Positions 25,658 through 34,370 of a DNA stretch of 64,000 nt are shown here, in pieces (position 1 is the stretch's first letter; each line of letters opens with the position of its first letter). This DNA is from Bradyrhizobium oligotrophicum S58 (GTDB lineage Bacteria; Pseudomonadota; Alphaproteobacteria; Rhizobiales; Xanthobacteraceae). The DNA lies in contig NC_020453.1 of NCBI RefSeq assembly GCF_000344805.1, forward strand, positions 6,357,001-6,421,000, written 5' to 3'. The translations under genes were made by a program, and so were the position numbers. The notes under the pieces are model-generated. The model saw nothing but the letters and a program-made list of their open reading frames with translations, did no database searches and had not been told where the DNA came from.

Positions 25658-26785
25658 GTGAGCGATCCCGAAATCGAGCATGAGCGGGACGCGATCATCC
25701 GAGTCACGAGCTGCGCGATCTGCGGCTCCGACCTGCATCTGTTCCACAACTACATCCCGGCGATGATGCCAGGCGACATCATGGGCCACGAGACCATGGG
25801 CGAGGTCGTCGAGGTCGGTTCCGGCGTCAACGGCAAGCTCAAGAAGGGCGACCGCATCGTCGTCCCCTTCACGATCATCTGCGGCGAATGCGAGCAGTGC
25901 CGGCGCGGCAATTTCTCGGTCTGCGAGACCACCAACCGCAACCGGCATCTGGCCGAGAAGGTGTTCGGGCACACCACGGCAGGCCTGTTCGGCTACACGC
26001 ATCTGACCGGCGGCTATCCCGGCGGCCAGGCGGATTATCTGCGCGTGCCGTTCGCGGATGCGACCCACATCAAGGTCCCCGACAGCCTGACCGACGAGCA
26101 GGCGCTGTTTCTCAGCGACATCTTCCCGACCGGATGGCAGGCGGCGGCGCAATGCGACATCGAGCCTGACGATACGGTCGCGGTGTGGGGCTGCGGACCG
26201 GTCGGACAGATGGCGATCCGCAGCGCCATCCTGCTGGGAGCCAAGCAGGTGATCGCGATCGACCGCATTCCCGAACGGCTGGCGATGGCGGAGGCCGGCG
26301 GCGCCATCACCATCAATTTCGACAGTGAGAGCGTGGTCGGACGGCTGAACGAGCTGACCGACAACAAGGGTCCGGAGAAGTGCATCGATTGCGTCGGGTT
26401 CGAGAGCCATGTCAGCATGGCGCAGCCCGACAGCGTGCTCGACCGCGCCAAGCAGATGTTCATGCTCGAGAACGACCGGCCGCATGCGCTGCGTGAGATC
26501 ATCTATGCCTGCCGTCCCGGCGGCATCGTCTCGATCCCCGGCGTCTATAGCGGCTTCTCCGACATGGTGCCGATGGGCGCGCTGATGAACAAGGGGCTGA
26601 CGATCCGCACCGGCCAGACCCACGTCAACCGCTGGACCGACGAGCTGGTCCGGCGCATCGAGGACGGCCAGATCGACCCGTCCTTCGTGATCACCCACAC
26701 CGTTCCGCTGGCGCAGGGACCTGAGATGTATCGCGCATTCCGCGACAAGCAGGACAGCTGCGTCAAGGTCGTGTTGAAGCCATAA
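25658..26785 (+). CDS. Zinc-dependent alcohol/formaldehyde dehydrogenase-like protein, shortened N-terminus
   Basis: A 375-residue medium-chain dehydrogenase starting at a GTG. It has the catalytic-zinc region (CAICGSDLHLF, then GHETMGEVVEVG), the four structural-zinc cysteines (CGECEQCRRGNFSVC) and a Rossmann motif (WGCGPVGQMA). Family members normally begin about 17 residues earlier (MKALxWHG-type start leading to DTV-DP). Here the codons for RDT-V-SDPEIE are present, but the codon before them is the stop of the upstream gene. It may be functional with a missing first strand, or a pseudogene. The next gene, for a membrane protein, is its usual partner. Confidence 0.8.
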   Translation: MSDPEIEHERDAIIRVTSCAICGSDLHLFHNYIPAMMPGDIMGHETMGEVVEVGSGVNGKLKKGDRIVVPFTIICGECEQCRRGNFSVCETTNRNRHLAEKVFGHTTAGLFGYTHLTGGYPGGQADYLRVPFADATHIKVPDSLTDEQALFLSDIFPTGWQAAAQCDIEPDDTVAVWGCGPVGQMAIRSAILLGAKQVIAIDRIPERLAMAEAGGAITINFDSESVVGRLNELTDNKGPEKCIDCVGFESHVSMAQPDSVLDRAKQMFMLENDRPHALREIIYACRPGGIVSIPGVYSGFSDMVPMGALMNKGLTIRTGQTHVNRWTDELVRRIEDGQIDPSFVITHTVPLAQGPEMYRAFRDKQDSCVKVVLKP

Positions 26786-26796
26786 GGGATCCCCGC

Positions 26797-27336
26797 ATGT
26801 TTCATTTCTCGAACCTCGTCAGGTCCAAGAGCGACCCGAAGATCATCTCGACCGGCCCGAGCTCGCTGACCTCGGCCGACCGGCTGGCGCGCGGCCTCGG
26901 CTGGTTCTCGATCGCGCTCGGTACGCTCGAGCTGCTGGCGCCGCATCGTGTCACGTACGCGCTTGGCATGGACGGCCGCGAGGGACTGGTGCGGGCCTAT
27001 GGCGTGCGCGAGCTGCTCGCGGGCGTGCTGACGCTGTCGGTGGAAAAGCGCGCGGGTCTGTTGAGCCGCGTGGCGGGCGACGGGCTCGACATGGCGACGC
27101 TGCTCGGTGAGCTCAGGCCGAGCAATCCGCGCGCGGGCACCGTGCTGGCAGCGCTCGTGATGGTCGGCGGCATCGCATTGCTGGACTATACGGCGGCCCA
27201 GGACGTGGCGGCGCAGCATGACGCGAGGCGCGGGCGCAAGCGGCTCTACAATGACCGCAGCGGCTTCCCCAAGGGCATCGCCGCCGCCCGGGGCGCGGCG
27301 CTGCCGCGGCCGGCGCGCAGCACGGCGCTGAGTTGA
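26797..27336 (+). CDS. Conserved membrane protein downstream of the dehydrogenase
   Basis: A 179-residue protein, 11 bases after the dehydrogenase stop, with an AAGGGA ribosome site. Hydrophobic helices lie at about 31-50, 68-85 and 112-130 (LGWFSIALGTLELLAPH; VLAALVMVGGIALLDY). The tail is Arg/Ala-rich (RRGRKRLYNDRSGFPKG). Similar proteins are often labelled 'cyclase dehydrase' and follow this type of dehydrogenase, but no cyclase domain is visible here. The function is unknown. Confidence 0.7.
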   Translation: MFHFSNLVRSKSDPKIISTGPSSLTSADRLARGLGWFSIALGTLELLAPHRVTYALGMDGREGLVRAYGVRELLAGVLTLSVEKRAGLLSRVAGDGLDMATLLGELRPSNPRAGTVLAALVMVGGIALLDYTAAQDVAAQHDARRGRKRLYNDRSGFPKGIAAARGAALPRPARSTALS

Positions 27337-27360
27337 GCCCGCTGCTGACTCAGCTCGCCG

Positions 27361-28239
27361 TTACGGCTTCGGCAGCATGACCGAGAACAGGCGGAAGCCC
27401 TCGATCTTCGGGAACGCTTCCGCAGCCTCGGGCGACGCCAAGGCGACGACAGCGGCCACCACCTCGCCATTGGTGAGCCGGGTGATCGCGGTCGCCTGTC
27501 CCTCCAGCAGCAGCACCTCGGAGGCGCCGGCCGCGGACATGGCGGCGGTGATCTTGGAATTGGATTTGGCGTAGCGCTCGTCGATGGCGATCACCTTGCC
27601 GCTGAGATCGGAGATCGCGCGCACCGCAGGGCGCGCCAGAACCACCGCGACCAGATGCGTGTCGGCCGGTGCCTGCGGGACGCGCAGCGCGGTCATGCGC
27701 TCGGCCAGCTCGGCTGCCACCGTGACCGCCGCCACCATGACCTCGCGCTGGACCTTGGCGGGGTTGGGAGGCGTGTCCGTCGACGTGGACGGGATCTTGC
27801 CCGCCAGCGCAGGCGGTGCGGCAGGCGACGGAGCCGGATCCGGCCGCGAGGTTTGCACCGGCGGCATCTCGCTCGGCTTGGCAACCGGCTTCTCGATCGG
27901 CTTTTCGGTCGGCTTCATGGCGGCACGTTGAGCCGCGGCCCGCCGCCTTGCCTCGCGGGCGTGCTTGCGCTGCAGGGCCGCGCGACGCGCAACCGCGGCG
28001 GCTTTGCGGCTCTCCTTGACGGCCTGCTCGGAGGAGGCCGGCGGCGTGGGCTGGGCCGCGGATGGATTGTCCGCGCAGGGCCTTCCGCTCAGATCCACAC
28101 AGGGCACCGCGACTTGCGGCACGACCGGACGGCTGCAGCCCGCCAACCCCAAAGCTGACACCAGGGCCAATGCGCCGAAACTAAGCGCTCTCACTGTTCC
28201 GCTCCTGACGGCTCTCCTGCGCGATACGCGCGTGTTCAA
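27361..28239 (-). CDS. Lipoprotein with a basic/proline-rich linker and a small binding-protein-like domain
   Basis: A 292-residue protein. The signal ends in the lipobox LGLAGC, with the lipidated Cys at about 35. Residues 70-110 are strongly basic (RRAALQRKHAREARRRAAAQ) and 110-155 are Pro-rich, like a periplasm-spanning linker. The last 110 residues (HLVAVVLARPAVRAISDLSG, VIAIDERYAKSNSKI) resemble a lobe of TAXI/phosphate-type periplasmic binding proteins. It is probably anchored in a membrane with the basic part able to bind anionic polymers. No partner transporter is adjacent and no named family is recognised. Confidence 0.6.
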   Translation of the reverse strand: MNTRVSRRRAVRSGTVRALSFGALALVSALGLAGCSRPVVPQVAVPCVDLSGRPCADNPSAAQPTPPASSEQAVKESRKAAAVARRAALQRKHAREARRRAAAQRAAMKPTEKPIEKPVAKPSEMPPVQTSRPDPAPSPAAPPALAGKIPSTSTDTPPNPAKVQREVMVAAVTVAAELAERMTALRVPQAPADTHLVAVVLARPAVRAISDLSGKVIAIDERYAKSNSKITAAMSAAGASEVLLLEGQATAITRLTNGEVVAAVVALASPEAAEAFPKIEGFRLFSVMLPKP

Positions 28240-28403
28240 TGCCCGCCCATCTCAACGGCCATGCGTTAAACTCAGACTTAAATGCCGCTCCCGAACGGTC
28301 GTCGCAGCGTGGCGTGGTTAATGTCCCGCGCATGAAGCGGCAGATCGTGCCGGGCACAGCAGCTCTGGCCGCGATCGACGACCTGATCCAACTCAACTGG
28401 CGA

Positions 28404-28430
28404 GAAAGGGCGAGACAGGCGCGCCCTTTC
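28404..28430. other. Short intergenic hairpin
   Basis: GAAAGGGCG and CGCCCTTTC form a perfect nine-base-pair stem with a nine-base loop, 42 bases before the start of the next gene. It could be an upstream mRNA structure; no T tract follows. The rest of the 28240-28472 gap holds divergent promoters but no supported gene. Confidence 0.4.
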
Positions 28431-28472
28431 CGGTAGTAATGTCACATTCATCATTGGGCTGGGGACACGCCG

Positions 28473-28961
28473 ATGAAACCATCACGTCGCGCCTGCGCTG
28501 CAGGGCTTGCGCTCGGCCTGCTGACGGCCTCCGGCACGGCGCGCGCCGACACCATCGCCCGCTACGACTGCACGATCGTCGGCACTGTTGGCATTGAGCC
28601 GATCGGCGACCGTCCCGGTCACATGCTGGTCAGCCTGCAATATTCCTGCATCGGCATCGACGGGCTGATGAAGGGCGCGACCTACACCGCCAACGTCTCC
28701 TCGGAATGGGAGAACCAGAAGGGGACCTATCTGTACGGCGCCGGCATTCATCGCATGACGGACGGCTATGCCGTCGCCGTGCTGAGCGACGGCACCGGCT
28801 CGGTCGTGATGAAGGACGGAGCGCCCGCCATTTCGGAAGCCACCGGCAAGGTCGTGTTCAAGCTGGCGTCCGGACGGTTCGCGGCGCTGGCCGGCAGGAC
28901 GGCGAATTTCACCGCCAGGCTGGTCGGCCCCGGGCACCTCGTTTACGAGCTGACGGATTGA
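28473..28961 (+). CDS. Secreted protein of unknown function
   Basis: A 162-residue protein with a clear signal peptide (to about residue 26, ASGTARA-DT). The mature part is beta-rich (RYDCTIVGTVGIEPIGDRPG; FAALAGRTANFTARLVGPG) with two Cys residues that could pair. Weak ribosome site (GGGGAC). It resembles uncharacterised periplasmic proteins of Bradyrhizobium and relatives. It precedes pgm by about 170 bases and may not share its transcript. Confidence 0.6.
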   Translation: MKPSRRACAAGLALGLLTASGTARADTIARYDCTIVGTVGIEPIGDRPGHMLVSLQYSCIGIDGLMKGATYTANVSSEWENQKGTYLYGAGIHRMTDGYAVAVLSDGTGSVVMKDGAPAISEATGKVVFKLASGRFAALAGRTANFTARLVGPGHLVYELTD

Positions 28962-29132
28962 GATCGCGAGCGAGGCAACGCTTCCAGCGCCGGCACGAAT
29001 TCCGTTGATCGGATCACCGCACGCCGCCATGTTGGGCAGCATGTCCGTCGCGACGCCCCCTCCTCCGCCCCCTTCGCCGGGGCGGAACGAACCGCCGCCG
29101 CCGATGTTTTTCGAACTTGCGAAGGATGCTCC

Positions 29133-30773
29133 ATGGCCAAGACAGACCCCGCCGCCGGCAAGCCGATCGCCAATGCCGCGCTCGCCAACATTCCGCGGCT
29201 GATCACGGCCTATTATGCGCTGAAGCCTGACCCGCACGTGCCGACCCAGCGCGTCGCGTTCGGCACCTCGGGCCATCGCGGCTCGTCGCTGAAGACCGGC
29301 TTCAACGAGAATCACATTCTCGCCACCACCCAGGCGCTCTGCGACTACCGGCGCCAGCAGGGACTCGACGGCCCGCTGTTCGTCGGCATCGACACCCATG
29401 CCCTGGCCGAGCCGGCGCTCGCCAGCGCGCTGGAGGTGTTCGGCGCCAACGGCGTCGAGGTGATGGTCGACAAGGACGGCGGCTACACGCCGACGCCGGT
29501 GATCTCGCACGCGATCATTTCCTACAACAAGGGCCGCACCGCCCACCTCGCCGACGGCATCGTCATCACGCCGTCGCACAATCCGCCTGACGATGGCGGC
29601 TACAAATACAATCCGCCGCATGGCGGCCCGGCCGATACCGACGCGACCGCCGAGATCGAGCGGCAGGCCAACGTCTATCTCGCCAACGACCTCGATGGCG
29701 TGTCGCGCATCAGCTACAGTCAAGCCAGACAGCGCGGCTCGGTTCATCCCTACGACTACATCACGCCTTACGTCGCCGATCTCGCCAACACCGTCGACCT
29801 CGATGCAGTGAAGTCGGCGGGGATCAAGATCGGTATCGATCCGCTCGGCGGCGCGGCCGTCGCCTATTGGGCGCCGATCATCGAGCGCTACGGCCTCAAC
29901 GCCGAGATCGTCAACGACGTCGTCGATCCGACCTTCCGCTTCATGACCGCGGACTGGGACGGCAAGATCCGCATGGACTGCTCGTCGCCCTACGCGATGG
30001 CGAGCCTGATCGGCATGCGCGAGCGCTTCGACGTCGCCTTCGCCAACGACACCGACGCCGACCGCCACGGCATCGTCACCCGCTCGGGCGGACTGATGAA
30101 TCCGAACCACTATCTCGCGACCGCGATTTCCTATCTGTTCGCGCACCGGCCCGACTGGCGGGCGGACGCCGCCATCGGCAAGACCATCGTGTCGAGCTCC
30201 ATGATCGACCGCGTCGCGCGCAAGCTCGGCCGCAAGCTGGTCGAGACCCCCGTCGGGTTCAAATGGTTCGTCGAGGGGTTGAGCTCCGGCGGCTTCGGCT
30301 TCGCCGGCGAGGAGAGCGCCGGCGCCTCCTTCCTCAAGCGCGACGGCACGGTGTGGACCACCGACAAGGACGGCCTGATCCTCGGCCTGCTCGCCGCCGA
30401 GATCATGGCCAGGCGTGGCCGCGATCCGAGCGAGCTCTACAAGGAGCTGACGGCAGAGCTCGGCGCGCCGGTCTATGAGCGCATCGACGTTCCGGCGAGC
30501 CCGCCGGCCAAGGCCGCGTTGAAGGCGCTGACGCCGGAGACCCTGAACCTCAAGGAACTCGCCGGCGATCCCGTCCGTGTCGTGCACACGAAGGCGCCGG
30601 GCAACGGCCAGTCGTTCGGCGGCATCAAGGTCGAGACCGACTACGGCTGGTTCGCGGCGCGCCCTTCCGGCACCGAAGACGTCAACAAGCTCTATGCGGA
30701 AAGTTTTCGCGATGCCGAGCATCTCAAGCGCATCCAGAGCGAGGCCCAGGCGGCGCTGGCGAAGGTGGGGTGA
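29133..30773 (+). CDS. pgm: Phosphoglucomutase (alpha-D-glucose-specific)
   Basis: A 546-residue cytosolic enzyme interconverting glucose 1-phosphate and glucose 6-phosphate, feeding UDP-glucose for glucans such as those made by OpgH. The phosphoserine loop is TPSHNPPDDGGYKY, with the catalytic Ser at 148. The magnesium loop is DTDADRHG at 306-313, the substrate loop is EESAGASF and the phosphate loop is RPSGTED near the C-terminus. The length equals that of the family. A hairpin at 30800-30830 follows the stop. Confidence 0.95.
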   Translation: MAKTDPAAGKPIANAALANIPRLITAYYALKPDPHVPTQRVAFGTSGHRGSSLKTGFNENHILATTQALCDYRRQQGLDGPLFVGIDTHALAEPALASALEVFGANGVEVMVDKDGGYTPTPVISHAIISYNKGRTAHLADGIVITPSHNPPDDGGYKYNPPHGGPADTDATAEIERQANVYLANDLDGVSRISYSQARQRGSVHPYDYITPYVADLANTVDLDAVKSAGIKIGIDPLGGAAVAYWAPIIERYGLNAEIVNDVVDPTFRFMTADWDGKIRMDCSSPYAMASLIGMRERFDVAFANDTDADRHGIVTRSGGLMNPNHYLATAISYLFAHRPDWRADAAIGKTIVSSSMIDRVARKLGRKLVETPVGFKWFVEGLSSGGFGFAGEESAGASFLKRDGTVWTTDKDGLILGLLAAEIMARRGRDPSELYKELTAELGAPVYERIDVPASPPAKAALKALTPETLNLKELAGDPVRVVHTKAPGNGQSFGGIKVETDYGWFAARPSGTEDVNKLYAESFRDAEHLKRIQSEAQAALAKVG

Positions 30774-30799
30774 GGAGGGCGAGCAGCGAATCGCAAATA

Positions 30800-30830
30800 G
30801 CGAGTAGCAAGGCCTTCATTCGCTACTCGC
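30800..30830 (+). terminator. Hairpin after pgm
   Basis: GCGAGTAGC and GCTACTCGC form a nine-base-pair stem around a 13-base loop, and outer GCGAAT / ATTCGC segments can extend it. It lies about 27 bases after the pgm stop. The T tract is poor. Confidence 0.5.
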
Positions 30831-30910
30831 CATTCGCCCCCTTCCCTCCCTGCCCCATCATCGGATATCGATGGTCCTACAAGCCATTAGCCAACCATCG
30901 GTGAGACCGG

Positions 30911-32230
30911 ATGCGAAGCTCTTCGACTGCCTTGCGCGTCACCTTCAGCGTGCTCGCAACCTCGTTCATGCTGGTTGTCAGCGCGTCGGCGCAAATGGCC
31001 CCGGAGGCCGCCGCACCGCGGCCAAAGCCGGCGCCATCGATGCGCGCCGCGGCCTGCCATAACGGCCAGAGCTTCGACCGCTTTCTCGCCGAGCTGAAGC
31101 AGCGCGCCGTCGCAGACGGCGTGTCGCAGCGCGCGATCGCGGCCGCCTCGCCCTACCTCACCTATGACCAGGGCATCGTCAACCGCGACCGCGGCCAGCG
31201 GGTGTTCGGCCAGCTGTTCACCGAGTTCGCCGGCCGCATGGCAGCAAGCTACCGGATGCAGAACGGCCAGCAGCACATCAAGGCACATGCGGCCGCCTTT
31301 GCGCGCGCCGAGAAGGAGTATGGCGTGCCGCCGGCGGTGATCGCCGCATTCTGGGGCCTGGAGAGCGACTTCGGCGCCAACATGGGCAATTTGCCGGTGC
31401 TGCCCTCGCTGGTGTCGCTGGCCTATGACTGCCGCCGCAGCGAGCGCTTCCAGAACGAGACCATCGCCGCCTTGAAGGTCATCGACCGCGGCGACCTCGC
31501 GCCGGACGAGATGATCGGCTCCTGGGCGGGCGAGCTCGGCCAGACCCAGTTCCTGCCGACGCATTACGTCACCTACGCCGTCGACTATGACGGCGACGGC
31601 CGCCGCAACCTGCTGCGCAGCGCCCCGGACGTCATCGGCTCGACCGCGAACTACATCGCGACGGGGCTGAAATGGCGCCGCGGCGAGCCGTGGCTGGAGG
31701 AGATCCGCGTGCCGCAGAGCTTCCCCTGGGAGCAGGCCGATCTCACGGTCAAGGCGCCGCGCAGCAAATGGGCGGGCCTCGGCGTCAGCTACGCCGACGG
31801 CCGGCCACTGCCGAACGATGCGCTCGAAGCCTCGGTGCTGCTGCCGATGGGGCGCAACGGCCCGGCGTTCCTGGCCTATGCCAATTTCGCCGCCTACACC
31901 GAGTGGAACAATTCGCTGATCTATTCGACCACGGCCGGCTATCTGGCCACCCGCATAGCCGGCGCGCCGCCGATGCGCAAGGCCAGCGGCCCGGTCGCGC
32001 AGCTGCCATTCAACGAGATCAAGGAGCTGCAGCAGCTGCTGGTGAAGGCCGGCTTCGACGTCGGCAAGGTCGACGGCGTGCTGGGACAACAGAGCCGGAT
32101 CGCGGTCAAGACCATGCAGCTGCGGCTGGGGCTGCCGGCCGACTCCTGGCCGACTGCGGAGTTGCTCGTGCGCATGCGCGGTACGCCGCGGGCGCAGGCC
32201 GCGCCGGCTTCAGCAACCGCGACACGCTAG
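30911..32230 (+). CDS. Lytic murein transglycosylase, MltB family
   Basis: A 439-residue protein with a signal peptide (to about residue 27, VVSASA-Q). The SLT_2 domain covers about 50-340, with the catalytic Glu at 151 in FWGLESDFG and the GELGQTQFLPTHY motif. A C-terminal peptidoglycan-binding domain lies at about 375-430 (LQQLLVKAGFDVGKVDGVLG). It cleaves glycan strands in the periplasm to 1,6-anhydro products during wall turnover. It has no lipobox, so it is probably soluble. It is encoded alone. Confidence 0.92.
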   Translation: MRSSSTALRVTFSVLATSFMLVVSASAQMAPEAAAPRPKPAPSMRAAACHNGQSFDRFLAELKQRAVADGVSQRAIAAASPYLTYDQGIVNRDRGQRVFGQLFTEFAGRMAASYRMQNGQQHIKAHAAAFARAEKEYGVPPAVIAAFWGLESDFGANMGNLPVLPSLVSLAYDCRRSERFQNETIAALKVIDRGDLAPDEMIGSWAGELGQTQFLPTHYVTYAVDYDGDGRRNLLRSAPDVIGSTANYIATGLKWRRGEPWLEEIRVPQSFPWEQADLTVKAPRSKWAGLGVSYADGRPLPNDALEASVLLPMGRNGPAFLAYANFAAYTEWNNSLIYSTTAGYLATRIAGAPPMRKASGPVAQLPFNEIKELQQLLVKAGFDVGKVDGVLGQQSRIAVKTMQLRLGLPADSWPTAELLVRMRGTPRAQAAPASATATR

Positions 32231-32322
32231 CTGAGCCCCCATCGACGCGACGCCCGCGCGTCGCTCAAGAAGAGCCGAAGCGCCGGACATCAGTCGTGCC
32301 GCAGAAGGTCCTTGCGGACGGC

Positions 32323-32700
32323 TTATTGCGCTCCGGTGCGCAGACGGGTCGGCCAGCCGACACGGACCAGCGTTTCATCCGGATCAGATAACGCAAATTC
32401 GTACATCCCCCACGGCTTGTCTTCTGGCGATTGCTGAAATTCGCGCGCCGCAGCGTCGACGTTCTCGAGATAAAGATAAAGTCCAAACGGATTTCGGCCC
32501 GGCGTCAGCCAGCCTTCGACCGCGTCCGTCAGGTGCAAACATCCACGTTCTGGGTTCGACAGCATGCGATAGGTGTCGGGTTCACCTGGAGCAGGCTTTT
32601 CGCTATCGGGGCGCCTGAAGCCTAGTAGATTGTAGAACCGCTCCGACGCATCGAGGTCACTACACGGCAGGATGGCTATCAAAGATCCGGAAGGAACCAT
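32323..32700 (-). CDS. VOC superfamily (glyoxalase/bleomycin-resistance-like) protein
   Basis: A 125-residue single-repeat VOC protein: SLIAILPCSDLDASERFYNLLGF at the start, GLYLYLENVDAAAREF in the middle and MYEFALSDPDETLVRVGWP at the end. Positions that often hold metal ligands are only partly kept (a Glu near the end). The closest look is the bleomycin-binding-like group, but neither resistance nor catalysis can be assumed. It is a single gene on the minus strand and converges with the transglycosylase. Confidence 0.78.
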   Translation of the reverse strand: MVPSGSLIAILPCSDLDASERFYNLLGFRRPDSEKPAPGEPDTYRMLSNPERGCLHLTDAVEGWLTPGRNPFGLYLYLENVDAAAREFQQSPEDKPWGMYEFALSDPDETLVRVGWPTRLRTGAQ

Positions 32701-32839
32701 TCGCGCACCCCGACATCAGGCAAGCATCTCATCCGTCTTCTCGAGCCAAGATGTTTGACCTTGAAATTAGCACAGCCAGATGATCGCTCCGGACCAAAGC
32801 GGACAATTGGAGATCCGCAGCACCATGTGGATGTCGATC

Positions 32840-33196
32840 TTAGCAGCGCGTATTGGGACCTGCCCACGGGGAACCTGATGGCTGCGCTTTTTTCTCCGCG
32901 AGACGCGCCTGCTCCTTCTTTCTAAAATACGATGGAGCGGCCCATGCTGCGATGATCGACACCAAGCCCGCCGCTAGAACGAGCAAGTTCTTCAAAACTG
33001 CGGCCACAAACAGTCCCGGCGCTTGGTCGTACGACGTGTAAACGCCATCGCTGTACTTGGCTGGAAAATAGAGGTTACCGGTCGAGTACCAATGGTAAAA
33101 ATTGGAGCCAGCGATGACAAGGAGGAACACGCCGAGCAGGCTGAACACCAACACGAACGGGATCGTACCTTTAGCCAGGGAGACATTTTGAATCAT
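32840..33196 (-). CDS. Small two-helix membrane protein, unknown function
   Basis: A 118-residue protein from the ATG at 33196. Membrane helices lie at about 12-31 and 64-86 (VLVFSLLGVFLLVIAGSNF; VLKNLLVLAAGLVSIIAAW), with an extracytoplasmic loop holding YWYSTGNLYFPAKY-like aromatic residues and a basic tail. The base composition is lower in GC than the neighbours. No family was recognised. Confidence 0.55.
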   Translation of the reverse strand: MIQNVSLAKGTIPFVLVFSLLGVFLLVIAGSNFYHWYSTGNLYFPAKYSDGVYTSYDQAPGLFVAAVLKNLLVLAAGLVSIIAAWAAPSYFRKKEQARLAEKKAQPSGSPWAGPNTRC

Positions 33197-33702
33197 ATCG
33201 AGCGGTCCTCAACGACATTTCAGATAGCTATGCTCCCACCGTTGCAGTTGGATCATATGCAACGATCCGATCGCCTCGTAATACGGAAGTACTCAATTCC
33301 AGATGAAGCGATGCGAATTCCGAAAGGTCAAGCTCGGCGGTTGGCCTTGCCGACGGCCGACTTCCATTTTGGCCTAGTGGAGCAACAACGGATCGGGAGC
33401 GCCAAACGGACGATGCCGGTCGTGACCGCTTGCTTGCCACGATTTCAAAAAGCATCGGCATGGATTGAAAATGTCGAAGGGCAGTCGGCCGCACGGGGCG
33501 ATCCGCCGCGCCTAGGGCGGGAGCAACCCGGCTGCCGGCCCACGCAGCAGATCGCGTGGCCATCGATATCAACGACGCCGCCAACGTAAATCGCACGACG
33601 GCTGCAAAACGGCAGAAAGATGCAGTTGCATTCTCTTGAACGCCGCCCCATCTCGGGAACACGCATCGTTTGCGCCGTCTCCTCCCTCAGCGAGAGCATC
33701 AC
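33197..33702. other. Region without a supported gene (about 500 bases)
   Basis: The composition is more AT-rich than elsewhere. Open frames exist on both strands (for example 33228-33662 minus), but they lack ribosome sites and family resemblance. It may contain decayed sequence and holds the promoter of the DUF1993 gene at its right end. Confidence 0.5.
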
Positions 33703-34206
33703 ATGTCCTTTTACGATTCGACCGTGCCGGCCTACCTTCAGATCCTCGGCAGTCTGTCCGGCCTGCTCAGCAAGGCGGAAGCCTATTGCGAGGCCAAGAA
33801 GATCGCTCCGGAGGTGCTGCTCGGGGCACGCCTGTATCCGGACATGCTGCCGCTCTCCAAGCAGATCCAGCTCGCCTGCGACTTCGCCGCCAAAGGCTGT
33901 GCGCGGCTGTCGCACAGCGAGGTCCCGAGCACACCCGACACCGAGACGAGCTTTGCCGAGCTGCGCCAGCGCCTCGCCAAGACCGTCGATTACCTGAAGA
34001 CCTTCACGCCGGCGCAGTTCGAGGGCGCCGATAGCCGCGACGTCACGTTCCCCGCCGCGGCGGGCGCCACCATGACTCTGAAGGGTCAGGAGTTCGTCAA
34101 CCGGGTCTCGTTTCCGAATTTCTATTTCCACGCCGCGATCGCGCACGGCATTCTGCGACATCATGGCGTGGAGATCGGAAAGCGGGATTTTCTCGGGGTC
34201 GCCTGA
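33703..34206 (+). CDS. DUF1993 family protein
   Basis: A 167-residue protein from the ATG at 33703 (MSFYDSTVPAYLQILGSLSG), the usual family start; the frame opens earlier at 33670. The whole DUF1993 domain is present, including LLGARLYPDMLPLSKQIQLA and FPNFYFHAAIAHGILRHHG. The fold is related to the DinB four-helix bundle, with conserved His residues near the end. The function is unknown. The gene is monocistronic and is followed by a hairpin at 34276-34299. Confidence 0.88.
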   Translation: MSFYDSTVPAYLQILGSLSGLLSKAEAYCEAKKIAPEVLLGARLYPDMLPLSKQIQLACDFAAKGCARLSHSEVPSTPDTETSFAELRQRLAKTVDYLKTFTPAQFEGADSRDVTFPAAAGATMTLKGQEFVNRVSFPNFYFHAAIAHGILRHHGVEIGKRDFLGVA

Positions 34207-34275
34207 GCTCCGCGGCGGCCGAGGCCACGTTCTCGGATGGACGACTCCCCGCCACATGATCCGTTCAGCGCATCT

Positions 34276-34299
34276 CCTCCTGCCCGGTCCGGCAGGAGG
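34276..34299 (+). terminator. Hairpin after the DUF1993 gene
   Basis: CCTCCTGCC and GGCAGGAGG pair perfectly (nine base pairs) around a six-base loop, about 70 bases after the stop. No T tract follows, so termination is uncertain. Confidence 0.4.
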
Positions 34300-34370
34300 G
34301 AACGAAATGCCTGACGAGGAGCTTGGGATCGGGCGCCTCGATCCCAAGCGCCCTGAGGAAAGCCCTCCGA

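Noticed and set aside
28482..30722. A 746-codon open frame on the minus strand opposite pgm
   Set aside because: High GC leaves antisense frames open. The plus strand encodes a complete phosphoglucomutase with all motifs, and the antisense product is low-complexity Arg/Ala/Gly/Asp sequence.
33228..33662. A 144-codon minus-strand frame
   Set aside because: No ribosome site, no family resemblance and chance-like composition. It is listed as a gene-free region.
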